Assembly (NCBI RefSeq): GCF_014946725.1 | Contig: NZ_JACFXY010000007.1 | Location: 62,001 to 126,000 of the forward strand | Direction of reading: 5' to 3' | Origin: Mixta mediterraneensis | Lineage (GTDB): Bacteria > Pseudomonadota > Gammaproteobacteria > Enterobacterales > Enterobacteriaceae | DNA: 64,000 nucleotides | Shown here: piece by piece, positions 10,948 to 19,203 of the stretch | Layout of the letters: the number at the start of each line of letters is the position of its first letter | Position numbering within the stretch: position 1 is the stretch's first letter | Position numbers and translations under genes: made by a program | The notes under the pieces: generated by a model | Databases searched by the model: none | Told to the model about the DNA's origin: nothing | What the model saw: only the letters and a program-made list of their open reading frames with translations

Positions 10948-11469
10948 ACATGTCTCCTTGAAGGTTCAGCTTTGTAAATCTTGTTAATGTTATGTAAACA
11001 TAGCTGACGCCGGTGAGTTACCGGTCACATAAAAGCGAGCCCGATAAGAAGAATTAACCGTAATAAGCAGGAAACTATTCAGGAACAAGGAAATAGAAGA
11101 GAAATGCGGTAGCATGTCTTCCGCACAAATACGCAAAGAATTAAGCGTCTGAGCGGCGGAATTTTATAACAGATCGCCCTAACGCGGCGTTTAACCCATA
11201 CTTAACAGTTACTTATATCTCATTCCTTTAACTGACAACGGCTATCACTGGCTGCTATGGAAGGCAGGCCCGTTTCGTCTGGTCATTTTCCCGAAAGTCG
11301 GGTGCTGAAAATGAATAATTTTAGCATCAGCGTAACGGCACCATAATTTGAGATAAATTATCAGAAATTTCAAAGGGATAAGGGGAATAATGACCGTTAC
11401 ATAATTGAATCAGGCGCGAAATTTTTTATCAGCAATATGCTTGTGGCTGCGTTTATTTATTGCCCGACA
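10948..11469. other. Intergenic gap between galP and the AraC-type gene
   Basis: There is no convincing gene here. It is AT-rich with many stops in all frames. It contains the galP ribosome-binding site (10954-10959), a small CCCGA-AAG-TCGGG hairpin at 11290-11302, and an imperfect palindrome around 11350-11366 (TGAGATAAATTATCA). The palindrome could be an operator but has no recognised match. Confidence 0.4.
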
Positions 11470-12039
11470 TCAATCGGCATCACATCGCCAGGTATCGCGA
11501 GCGCTTTCAGGCGGCTGTGCAATATTATCAGACAGAAGCGTTCTGCTCAGGAAAATAAGTTGCTGGCTTTGATATTTAACGGGGCAAAGCGTACTGCGTT
11601 GCGTAGGGCCACTGCATACAGGATTTGCTCTGGCCGTTGTCGCCTGCATACAGAGCGCACAAGGGTGCGGACAATCTGCCAGCTGTGCCTGAGTCTCCGC
11701 ATCCAGCTGTCTTTTGCGACACACACGTGGCGTACAACCCATTACATGTTTGAATGCGCGGGTAAAAGATTGCTGGCTTTCAAAATGGTATTTTATCGCC
11801 AGTCCAATAATGGGCGCATTACTGTTTTTTAAATCGTGCACACAGGCGGCTAATTTGCGCTTGCGAATATAGCGCGCCAGAGTTTCATTTTGGTAACGTG
11901 CAAACAGCTTCTGTAAATACCATTTGGAATAACCCGCTTTTTCAGCAATATCATCAACGGTTAAGCGCTGGTCAAGATGATTATTAATCCATAGCGTGAG
12001 GGAAATAATCACCCCTTCATTGTATTTCTTGTCACTCAT
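11470..12039 (-). CDS. AraC/XylS family regulator (SoxS/RamA-like) with Cys-rich C-terminal tail
   Basis: 189 residues from ATG 12039, which has a GAGGTGG site five nt upstream. Residues 1-112 form a stand-alone AraC-type DNA-binding domain: a first helix-turn-helix around TVDDIAEKAGYSKWYLQKLF, then FESQQSFTRAFKHVMGCTPR, the SoxS/MarA/RamA/Rob layout. Unlike those ~105-130-residue activators it continues for ~75 residues rich in cysteine (C123, C127, C130, C142, C152, C186). An IS5-family element lies 27 nt upstream of the start, so the native promoter has been displaced. Targets are unknown; the tail may bind metal or sense redox state, which is inference. Confidence 0.82.
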   Translation of the reverse strand: MSDKKYNEGVIISLTLWINNHLDQRLTVDDIAEKAGYSKWYLQKLFARYQNETLARYIRKRKLAACVHDLKNSNAPIIGLAIKYHFESQQSFTRAFKHVMGCTPRVCRKRQLDAETQAQLADCPHPCALCMQATTARANPVCSGPTQRSTLCPVKYQSQQLIFLSRTLLSDNIAQPPESARDTWRCDAD

Positions 12040-12070
12040 AAGCCACCTCTTGTTTAGACGCCTTAAGAAC

Positions 12071-12876
12071 CTATCCCAAAAGGATTTTATTCCAGACAAT
12101 GATGCTGCAAGCAAAATGCAGCATCGCCTCGTAGTTTTCGACTTTCTTCTCCCATCGCGTCAGTATGCGGCGAAAGCGATTCATCCAGCTATGCGTTCTT
12201 TCCACAACCCAACGATGAGCCCTGAACTCGCTGTTTTTAATTGCCTCAGACTCCTCTTTCCCCGACTGGATATGAGGTTCATAACGACGAGCTTTCAAAC
12301 AAATTTCCACCCATTCAGCCTCATAGCCTTTGTTCATACACAGATGCAGCCTGCGACCCGGCCTGCCGGTCTGTAGCGCGTCCAGCGTATCTTCAACCAG
12401 TTTTATGTCGTGGGTATTTGCCCCTGCGACAGCCAGCGAGAGCGGAAGCCCGTTCCCGTCGGTCATCAGGCTCCGCTTTACTCCCTGCTTCCCCCTGTCA
12501 GTCGGGTTGCGACCTGTTTTTTTGAGCCTGCAAGGGGCGATTTTGTCATGCAGCCATCCATCGACAACCATGACCAGTCAATGGCATCCCGCTTCTCGCA
12601 GGCAAGCAGCCCGTTTTGCCAGAAGCGTTCAAATACTCCAGCATCCCGCCATTCCTGAAAGCGGCGGTGGGCTGAGCTGGATGAGCAAATATCCGTGGCA
12701 TTCAGGGCATTCCATTGGCAACCAGTTCTGAGCACAAAGAAAATGGCGTTCATTGCGGCACGATTATCAACACGTCTACGATGCGTGCCCAGCGGATGGT
12801 GGGTTTTATGTTCCGGGAGAAGTGGAGCCATTTTCTCCCAGAGTTCATCGCTGATCTGCCACTTGTTGCCCGCCAT
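12071..12876 (-). CDS. IS5-family DDE transposase, copy 1 (two frames, Asp-to-Asn at second catalytic position)
   Basis: The upstream frame (12876-12478, 132 residues, MAGNKWQISDELWEKM) carries the DUF4096-like N-terminus and the first catalytic Asp in SMDGCMTKSPLAG. The downstream frame (to 12071) carries TGRNPTDRGKQGVKRSLMTDG, the second Asp block and VVERTHSWMNRFRRI with the catalytic Glu. A -1 shift on a 7-A run joins them as GSKK-TGRNPTDRGK into a ~268-residue protein. Here the second block reads LCMNKGYE instead of LCMDKGYE, so this copy is predicted to be catalytically dead. Confidence 0.88.
12517..12523 (-). promoter_or_regulatory. -1 ribosomal frameshift heptamer A_AAA_AAA (copy 1)
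   Basis: Read on the minus strand the upstream frame is TCA-AAA-AAA-CAG. Slipping back one base gives AAA-AAA-ACA-GGT, which continues the transposase exactly at the family motif KTGRNPTDRGK. The same heptamer occurs in copy 2. Confidence 0.8.
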
Positions 12877-12938
12877 ACTTCGCCCTCAAAAATTGCCATT
12901 ATTTACGATCTGACAATTCCTTTTGGGATAGGTTCTAA

Positions 12939-13259
12939 GTTTAGAATAATTTATCGATCCCTCCACATTACTTATGGGAAATTTTAACCAGAGGCGAAGG
13001 TTTATTGTTTTGATAACCGGAGCGTCATGAAATAAAAGAGATATTTTTCCTTGTTGCTCTTTTGTTGCAAAAAAGACGAAAAGGAGAAAGGGAATAATAA
13101 AATCAATAAATTCACAGGAAAATTATTTAACTGTTTAGTTCTGGTGAATAAGTTGAGTGCTGGTTATATATAAAATCAGCCACATAGCACAGGGCAGCAA
13201 TACACTTTCTGCTTTGCCGTGCCAGGCTTAGGATAATTTTTATCACACGGAGAACCCGG
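12939..13259. other. Intergenic region right of IS copy 1
   Basis: There is no gene in this stretch. Before the insertion it was joined to the AraC-type gene as a ~350-nt divergent regulatory region shared with the secreted hydrolase. It is AT-rich, with GGAG about nine nt before the hydrolase start. The native promoter of the AraC-type gene probably lies in its left part. Confidence 0.45.
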
Positions 13260-14282
13260 ATGAGCCCGACATACGCGTTGAAGAAACCGCTTGCCGCTTT
13301 GCTCACCTCGCTGGCCTTATTCAGTACTACAACGGTCAATGCTGCCAATATTTATGGCGAACAGCTTGAAGGTTTTCATTACCCGGCTACGTTGCAACAT
13401 TTTAATTTTTCCTCCCAGCAGCAACCGCTTAGCATGGGTTATATGGATGTGAAGCCGCCACAACACGCCAATGGACAAACCGTGGTACTGATGCACGGCA
13501 AAAACTTCTGCGGTGCGACCTGGGAAGACACTATTCGCGCGTTGAGCCAGAAAGGTTATCGCGTCATCGCCCCGGAACAAATCGGCTTTTGCAGTTCGAC
13601 CAAGCCGGCGTATTATCAATACACTTTTCAACAGTTAGCTGAAAATACCCATCGATTATTAACGCAACTCGGCGTCGAAAAAGCGGTGATTGTTGGACAC
13701 TCTACCGGCGGCATGCTGGCGACGCGTTATGCGCTGATGTATCCCGATCAAACACAAAAGCTGGTGCTGGTAAATCCGATTGGATTAGAGGACTGGAAAG
13801 CCAAAGGCGCGCCGTATCGTACCGTTGATCAGTGGTATCAGCGTGAGTTAAAGCTGAGTGCGGCAGGCATCAAAAAGTATGAACAGCGCACCTACTATGT
13901 CGGGCACTGGAAGCCGGAATATGATAAATGGGTCGATATGCTGGCCGGGTTAAACAGTGGACCTGGGCATAAGAAAGTTGCGTGGAACTCGGCGCTGATT
14001 TACGACATGATTTTTACCCAGCCGGTATTCTATGAGTTTAAAAATCTGAAAGTGCCGACCACCTTGATGATTGGCACTGCGGATACCACCGCCATTGGCA
14101 GCGATATTGCTTCACCAGCGGTGAAAGCGAAGCTGGGGCACTATAACGTGTTAGGCAAGGATGTCGCGAAGCAGATTCCGGGGGCGCGTCTGATTGAGTT
14201 CCCCGGCATGGGACATGCGCCACAGATGGAAGAGCCGGTGAAATTTAACCAGACACTGATTGATGATCTGGCCAGCAAATAA
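13260..14282 (+). CDS. Secreted alpha/beta-fold hydrolase
   Basis: 340 residues with a Sec signal peptide (about 1-28: positive KK, hydrophobic LAALLTSLALF, TVNA). The catalytic triad is readable: nucleophile S148 in GHSTGGM, acid D275 in IGTADTT, and base H319 in MGHAPQ. The oxyanion HGKNF block is near residue 80. It is thus a complete periplasmic or exported esterase/lipase-like enzyme of the AB-hydrolase superfamily, most like proline-iminopeptidase/haloalkane-dehalogenase-type members. The substrate is unknown. It was originally divergent from the AraC-type regulator, which may control it. Confidence 0.85.
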   Translation: MSPTYALKKPLAALLTSLALFSTTTVNAANIYGEQLEGFHYPATLQHFNFSSQQQPLSMGYMDVKPPQHANGQTVVLMHGKNFCGATWEDTIRALSQKGYRVIAPEQIGFCSSTKPAYYQYTFQQLAENTHRLLTQLGVEKAVIVGHSTGGMLATRYALMYPDQTQKLVLVNPIGLEDWKAKGAPYRTVDQWYQRELKLSAAGIKKYEQRTYYVGHWKPEYDKWVDMLAGLNSGPGHKKVAWNSALIYDMIFTQPVFYEFKNLKVPTTLMIGTADTTAIGSDIASPAVKAKLGHYNVLGKDVAKQIPGARLIEFPGMGHAPQMEEPVKFNQTLIDDLASK

Positions 14283-14286
14283 AACC

Positions 14287-14309
14287 CTTCAGGCCTGCCA
14301 CTCCTGAAG
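14287..14309 (+). terminator. Weak hairpin after the hydrolase gene
   Basis: CTTCAGG (14287-14293) pairs with CCTGAAG (14303-14309), followed by only TTT. It is five nt past the hydrolase stop. A weak terminator is plausible. Confidence 0.45.
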
Positions 14310-14360
14310 TTTGACCTCTTCAGCTGTTGACGCTTTTTATTCAGCATTTATGGTCAGCGA

Positions 14361-14400
14361 AGCAAAAGACAGCGACCGGGGCAATACAGGTCGCTGTCTT
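14361..14400 (-). terminator. hemB terminator
   Basis: A 12-bp perfect stem pairs 14366-14377 with 14389-14400. On the minus strand it is followed by TTTTGCTT. It lies ten nt beyond the hemB stop. Confidence 0.8.
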
Positions 14401-14409
14401 AGAAGGGCA

Positions 14410-15393
14410 TCAGAGTATCTTTTGTTCCGCGAGATCAAGGGCGAAATAGCTGAAGATGAGATCGGCACCGGCACGCTTAATTGCTCCCAGGCTTTCCAGC
14501 ACCACGTTATGTTCATCAATGGCGCCAGCCTGAGCTGCGAATTTAATCATGGCGTATTCACCGCTCACTTGGTATGCAGCCAGCGGTAATTCTGTCCGTT
14601 CGCGAATATCTCGCAGAATGTCGAGGTAAGCGCCAGCCGGTTTCACCATCAGTGAATCTGCGCCTTCTGCGGCGTCGATCAGCGACTCGCGAATGGCTTC
14701 GCGACGATTCATTGGATTCATCTGATAAGTCTTACGGTCGCCTTTCAACGCAGTTCCCGCCGCTTCACGGAACGGGCCGTAGAACGACGATGCAAACTTG
14801 GTGGAATAGGACATGATAGCCGTTTGGGTAAATCCGGCAGCATCCAGTGCCTGGCGAATCGCCTGTACCTGACCGTCCATTGCTGCGGAAGGCGCGATAA
14901 AATCTGCCCCCGCTGCGGCGGCAACAACTGCCTGCTTACCGAGGTTGAGTAAGGTTGCATCGTTATCGACGCCGTGATCGCACAGGACGCCGCAATGGCC
15001 GTGGCTGGTGTATTCACAAAAACAGGTGTCAGACATAACGATCATTTCTGGCACGGTGTCTTTGCAAATGCGCGACATACGCGCCACCAGGCCGTTCTCA
15101 TTCCACGCATCGCTGCCGGTAGCATCAAGGTGGTGTGAAATACCAAAGGTCATTACCGAGCGGATACCCGCTTTTGCAATACGTTCGATTTCATAAGCGA
15201 GGCGCTTTTCAGGAATACGGACCACGCCAGGCATCGCCTGAATTGCTTTGTAATCATCCACGCCTTCCTCAACGAAGATCGGTAACGCCAGATCGTTCAC
15301 GCTAAGGGTGGTTTCCTGAAACATTGCGCGCATCGACGCGCTGGAGCGCAGCCTTCTTGGGTGCTGGATAAGAGAAGAATCAGACATATTCAT
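14410..15393 (-). CDS. hemB: HemB, delta-aminolevulinic acid dehydratase (porphobilinogen synthase)
   Basis: Condenses two 5-aminolevulinate molecules to porphobilinogen in haem and sirohaem synthesis. The product is 327 residues from ATG 15393 (E. coli has 324); an ATG two codons later (15387) is equally plausible given a weak GGTAAGC site. The cysteine zinc site [16 protein letters not shown] (about residues 122-137), the first Schiff-base lysine in [15 protein letters not shown] and the second in [11 protein letters not shown] are all present. In E. coli hemB lies elsewhere on the chromosome. Here it sits between the two direct IS copies. Confidence 0.97.
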   Translation of the reverse strand: MNMSDSSLIQHPRRLRSSASMRAMFQETTLSVNDLALPIFVEEGVDDYKAIQAMPGVVRIPEKRLAYEIERIAKAGIRSVMTFGISHHLDATGSDAWNENGLVARMSRICKDTVPEMIVMSDTCFCEYTSHGHCGVLCDHGVDNDATLLNLGKQAVVAAAAGADFIAPSAAMDGQVQAIRQALDAAGFTQTAIMSYSTKFASSFYGPFREAAGTALKGDRKTYQMNPMNRREAIRESLIDAAEGADSLMVKPAGAYLDILRDIRERTELPLAAYQVSGEYAMIKFAAQAGAIDEHNVVLESLGAIKRAGADLIFSYFALDLAEQKIL

Positions 15394-15481
15394 TGCTTAC
15401 CAGTATAAAAAAGTGGCGACAGTTTACTCCTTTTGGCGAAAAGGGATAAAGGTTTGTGTGCGGCGAATGAAGTGAGGCAGA

Positions 15482-15507
15482 AAAAAACTTCCCGCCGGGC
15501 GGCGGGA
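15482..15507 (-). terminator. proP terminator
   Basis: TCCCGCC (15490-15496) pairs with GGCGGGA (15501-15507) around GGGC. On the minus strand the stem is followed by AGTTTTTTT. It lies 12 nt past the proP stop and is a strong rho-independent terminator. Confidence 0.88.
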
Positions 15508-15518
15508 GGGAGAGAGGA

Positions 15519-17024
15519 TTACTCGTTGATGTCCGGGTGTTGTTGCACCAGATTTTTACGTCTGGCTTCGAGGCGGGAAATCTCTTCGTCAATATCTTCG
15601 ATTTTTTGCTCGATATTGTCGTGATGTTCCTGAAGAATTTCACGCGCTTCAGCCAAATCAGACGCGGCAGGCGTGGCGCCTTTCAGCGGTTTGTTAGCGG
15701 TCTCTTTCATATAAATACCGGTAATCAGGCCAATCACTGCAATCACCATCAGGTAATAAGCGGGCATGTACAGATTATTGGTAGTTTCCACCAGCCATGC
15801 GGCGACGGTGGGGGTCAGACCTGCTATTAATACCGAGATATTGAAGGCACTGGCTAATGCGCTGTAACGAATGTGGGTCGGGAACATGGCAGGCAGTGAC
15901 GAAGCCATGACGCCGGTAAAGGCGTTGAGGATCACCGCTAACAGCAACAGGCCAGCAAAAATTAAGCCGATCACGCCGCTGTTAATCATCATGAATGCGG
16001 GTATCACAAAGATTAGCAAGGCAATGCTACCAATGATGATAAACGGACGACGGCCAAAGCGGTCACTCAGCATACCCATCACGGGCTGCACAAACAGCAT
16101 ACCGATCATGATGGCGATAATGATGAGCACACCGTGATCTTCCGAATAATGCAGGTTATGCGACAGATAACTCGGCATATAGGTGAGCAGCATGTAGTAG
16201 GTTACGTTGGTAGCAATAACCAACCCGACACATGCCAGCAGGCTGCGCCAGTGTTTGGTGGCAATCTCTTTAAATGAGACTTTCGGACCGTCACGCAGAC
16301 CTTCGCGGTCGCCTTGCTCCAGCTTTTCGACGTGCTGCTGGAACGCAGGTGTTTCTTCCAGCGCATGGCGCAGATACAGACCGATAATGCCAAGCGGTAG
16401 CGCCAGGAAGAATGGCAAGCGCCAGCCCCACGCAAGGAAACTGTCTTCACCGATAATGGTAGAGATCAGCACCACTAAGCCCGCGCCGAGTACAAAACCT
16501 GCAATCGAACCGAAGTCGAGCCAGCTCCCCATAAAACCGCGTTTACGGTCTGGTGAGTATTCGGCAACGAAGATTGATGCGCCGGTATATTCACCGCCAA
16601 CCGAGAACCCCTGCGCCATTTTGGCTACCAGCAGTAGCACCGGCGCCCAAATGCCAATCGAGGCATACGATGGTATCAAGCCGATACAGAACGTACTGAG
16701 CGACATGATGACAATAGTAATGGAAAGAATCTTCTGACGGCCGTATTTATCGCCCAGCATACCGAAGAACAAGCCGCCCAATGGACGAATCAAGAAAGGT
16801 ACGGAGAACGTACCCAGTGCGGCGATCATCTGCACGCCTGGCGAGGCATCAGGAAAAAATATTTTACCCAGCGCGTAAGCCACAAAGCCATACACACCGA
16901 AGTCAAACCATTCCATCGCGTTACCCAGAGACGCCGCGGTGATGGCTTTACGCAAACGGGCATCGTCAATGATAGTGACATCATCAAGCCCAATTGGTTT
17001 TACACGCTTCCTACGTAATTTCAT
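15519..17024 (-). CDS. proP: ProP, proline/betaine-proton symporter and osmosensor
   Basis: MFS metabolite:H+ symporter that takes up proline, glycine betaine and ectoine when osmolality rises. 501 residues (E. coli 500). The N-terminal block AASLGNAMEWFDFGVYGF, the MFS loop GMLGDKYGRQK and the second-half GMLSDRFGRRP are present. The last ~50 residues (EAREILQEHHDNIEQKIEDIDEEISRL in two heptad stretches) form the C-terminal coiled coil that tunes the osmotic set point. It is located next to hemB here, unlike E. coli. A CRP-like site lies about 180 nt upstream. Confidence 0.95.
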   Translation of the reverse strand: MKLRRKRVKPIGLDDVTIIDDARLRKAITAASLGNAMEWFDFGVYGFVAYALGKIFFPDASPGVQMIAALGTFSVPFLIRPLGGLFFGMLGDKYGRQKILSITIVIMSLSTFCIGLIPSYASIGIWAPVLLLVAKMAQGFSVGGEYTGASIFVAEYSPDRKRGFMGSWLDFGSIAGFVLGAGLVVLISTIIGEDSFLAWGWRLPFFLALPLGIIGLYLRHALEETPAFQQHVEKLEQGDREGLRDGPKVSFKEIATKHWRSLLACVGLVIATNVTYYMLLTYMPSYLSHNLHYSEDHGVLIIIAIMIGMLFVQPVMGMLSDRFGRRPFIIIGSIALLIFVIPAFMMINSGVIGLIFAGLLLLAVILNAFTGVMASSLPAMFPTHIRYSALASAFNISVLIAGLTPTVAAWLVETTNNLYMPAYYLMVIAVIGLITGIYMKETANKPLKGATPAASDLAEAREILQEHHDNIEQKIEDIDEEISRLEARRKNLVQQHPDINE

Positions 17025-17376
17025 AGAATTACCCTGTAATAGAACATGAAAGTCCTTAACGGCGCGACCCGTAAAGCAGGGTCAGTCCACCGCATTGAGA
17101 AAATTTAAGCATAGCCGGAAATAGAACACTTTCCCCAGGCTATACAAGCAAGAATTCCTGCCGAAATTATGACAACCAGCGGAAGAGTATACCGTTTTAG
17201 TGTGATATTTGTCATGTTTGAGCTGATATTGGCTATTTTTACGGCGCAATCAGCAAGAATTTTGTTGACCAAAAGTAATTATGCTGGGAAATGAGAATTC
17301 GGCTGAAGGGGGTATAACGTACTGCCATAAAATGACGCGTGCCGTTGTTAAAGCGCGATTCGGGTCATCAACGATT
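17025..17376. other. proP upstream region
   Basis: There is no gene between the phosphodiesterase stop and proP. It should carry the proP promoters. E. coli proP has a CRP-repressed P1 and a Fis/RpoS-dependent P2. The one site I can point to is the CRP-like palindrome at 17201-17216. Confidence 0.45.
17201..17216. promoter_or_regulatory. Candidate CRP site upstream of proP
   Basis: TGTGA (17201-17205), a six-base spacer, then TCATG (17212-17216). The left half matches the CRP consensus fully and the right half three of five. E. coli proP P1 is CRP-controlled, which makes the position plausible. Confidence 0.4.
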
Positions 17377-18969
17377 TCATTCAGACGTAGCCTGATTTAC
17401 AGTTTGTATCGGTAATCGTCCTTTCCTTTTGAGCCAGCCTTTCAGCGCCGTATTATTCATCGGTTGAGCATAGTAATAGCCCTGAATAAGCATCACGCCG
17501 CGCTGTTGCAGATACAAAAGTTGTAACGCAGTTTCAACGCCTTCACCCAATATCTGTAAACGTAATTTCAGACTGAGGTTGATGATGGCATCCAGCACCG
17601 GCGTTTCGCTGCCGAGCGATTCAATAGCGTTAATAAAGCCACGGTCGATTTTCAGATAATCCAGCGAGAAGGTCATTAAATAGCTCAGCGAGCAGTGCCC
17701 GGTGCCAAAATCATCAATCGCTACTTTTATTCCAACTTTGCGCAATTCATCCAGCTTGCGCGCCACGTCGTCCCCCTCCTGGATCAGGCTGCGCTCTGTT
17801 AACTCAAGCGTAATAACGATCTGCTGATGTTTGACCTTTTCAGCAAGTTTCAGCATATCGCTGACAAAGTCAGGGTGCTGCAAATGCCCGGCGGCGACGT
17901 TAATGGCTAAATGAAAGCCCGGCTCAACCTGCCAGCTCTGTACATCTTCGACAAGCAAATGAATAAGATGGCGCGTTAATGGCACAATCATGCCTTCGGC
18001 CTCTGCAGCACTGATAAAGATGTCAGGACGGATCACTTTGCCGCTCGGCGTTGTCCAGCGCAACAACGCTTCGACACCGAAGCAGCGCTGCAACCGCGCG
18101 TTATAGACCGGCTGATAATGCACCGTGAACTGGTGACCGTGAATGGCCCGGCGAATCTCATCACGCCATGACAAACGGCGTTGCAGCCAGTTTGCAGTGA
18201 AGGCCATCAGCAGAATCGAAAAAATAATCGCGACTGGCAGAAAGTTAAACACGACGTGTCGCCAGGCACGGGTTAGCTCAGTGCCTGGCGCGATTACGCT
18301 AACGCTAATCGGATAATGGTTTGAGATGGCCTGATAGGTTTGGGCTGTAAAAAAACTGCTTTTCGCTGCCTCATCGTTTCCCGCTGAAATCGGCGCGCCA
18401 TGACCGAAACGCATCGAGAGCTGATAACCGTGCGACTCGCCAACCGCATTCATAAAATCTATCAGATACTGGCCATCAATTATTGCCCAGAAGCCTTCGC
18501 CGTCGGGAAGTTGCCGTACAAAAATCGCCGCAGGACGATTCGGTACGCCTGCCGTTCCGGTAAGCGACAGGCTCCACCATGCGCGTCCCGTGACTGGCGG
18601 ATCGCGCATTATTATTTCTTTTAGCGAGCCAGGCTCCAGACCGTATGCGGATGAGCAGGAAACCCTGTCGTCCTGCAGTTTACCGATGGCCCGAAAATAG
18701 GCGCTTAGCATGTCTGTACGTAAGAGGTTGTTTTGAATCTGGCTGCACGGCTGATAGTGATACCGGTGCAGGGAAGTGATCATATCCCAGCCGCGATCGC
18801 TCATTTTTTCAGCCTGAAATAAAAGGGTATTGGCAGCGTTCACCTGCTGTTGGTGGAGCGTATGACGGGCGTCAATGACTGTAAAAATAAGGCCAGAAAT
18901 CAATGGCAACGCCCCGGCAAGGATGATGAGCAACCTGGCGTAATTGCGCTTTCTTTTCAGTAGCGGCAC
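17377..18969 (-). CDS. Cyclic-di-GMP phosphodiesterase, CSS-motif plus EAL domain
   Basis: 530 residues. An N-terminal membrane helix (about 13-32) is followed by a periplasmic domain with cysteines C75 and C105 (PCS and SCSS, the CSS motif), which in E. coli PdeC-type proteins form a DsbA/DsbB-controlled disulphide that switches activity. A second membrane helix follows (about 241-262). The EAL domain is complete: E300 in GVEALLRW, the INVAA asparagine, LELTERS, DDFGTGHCS, YLKIDRGF and GEGVET, so it should hydrolyse c-di-GMP. No paired cyclase is adjacent. Which of the five E. coli CSS-EAL paralogues it matches cannot be decided by eye. Confidence 0.9.
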   Translation of the reverse strand: MPLLKRKRNYARLLIILAGALPLISGLIFTVIDARHTLHQQQVNAANTLLFQAEKMSDRGWDMITSLHRYHYQPCSQIQNNLLRTDMLSAYFRAIGKLQDDRVSCSSAYGLEPGSLKEIIMRDPPVTGRAWWSLSLTGTAGVPNRPAAIFVRQLPDGEGFWAIIDGQYLIDFMNAVGESHGYQLSMRFGHGAPISAGNDEAAKSSFFTAQTYQAISNHYPISVSVIAPGTELTRAWRHVVFNFLPVAIIFSILLMAFTANWLQRRLSWRDEIRRAIHGHQFTVHYQPVYNARLQRCFGVEALLRWTTPSGKVIRPDIFISAAEAEGMIVPLTRHLIHLLVEDVQSWQVEPGFHLAINVAAGHLQHPDFVSDMLKLAEKVKHQQIVITLELTERSLIQEGDDVARKLDELRKVGIKVAIDDFGTGHCSLSYLMTFSLDYLKIDRGFINAIESLGSETPVLDAIINLSLKLRLQILGEGVETALQLLYLQQRGVMLIQGYYYAQPMNNTALKGWLKRKGRLPIQTVNQATSE

Positions 18970-19203
18970 CGCAAAGCCCTTTGAATATTAACTGTCTTGA
19001 GGAGGTGTTAATCAGTCAGCGCAGCATAGCATGTCCGCAAGCGGTGTCGGGTAGGGTTTTGATTACGATCAAATCTGGTTCAGATTAATTATCGACCGGG
19101 CATTGCAAATACTGAGAATGTTTTGCTGTTTTTGGTATTTCCCAGGCGTGAAATGGCTATGTCAGGATGACCGCAAACGTACATTCACTGACAAGGAGCG
19201 GAC

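Larger units (their letters stand above)
12067..12935 (-). mobile_element. IS5-family insertion sequence, copy 1
   Basis: An 869-bp element bounded by perfect 18-bp terminal inverted repeats that begin GAACCTATCCC, at 12067-12084 and 12918-12935. It is flanked by TAA at 12064-12066 and 12936-12938, fitting a 3-bp TNA-type duplication in a TTAAG target. It contains one transposase gene in two frames, on the minus strand. By visual comparison it differs from copy 2 at two positions: 12334, which changes a catalytic Asp codon, and a silent change near 12724. The subgroup (IS427/ISL2-like) is inferred from two-frame organisation and motifs; I do not assign an ISfinder name. Confidence 0.93.
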
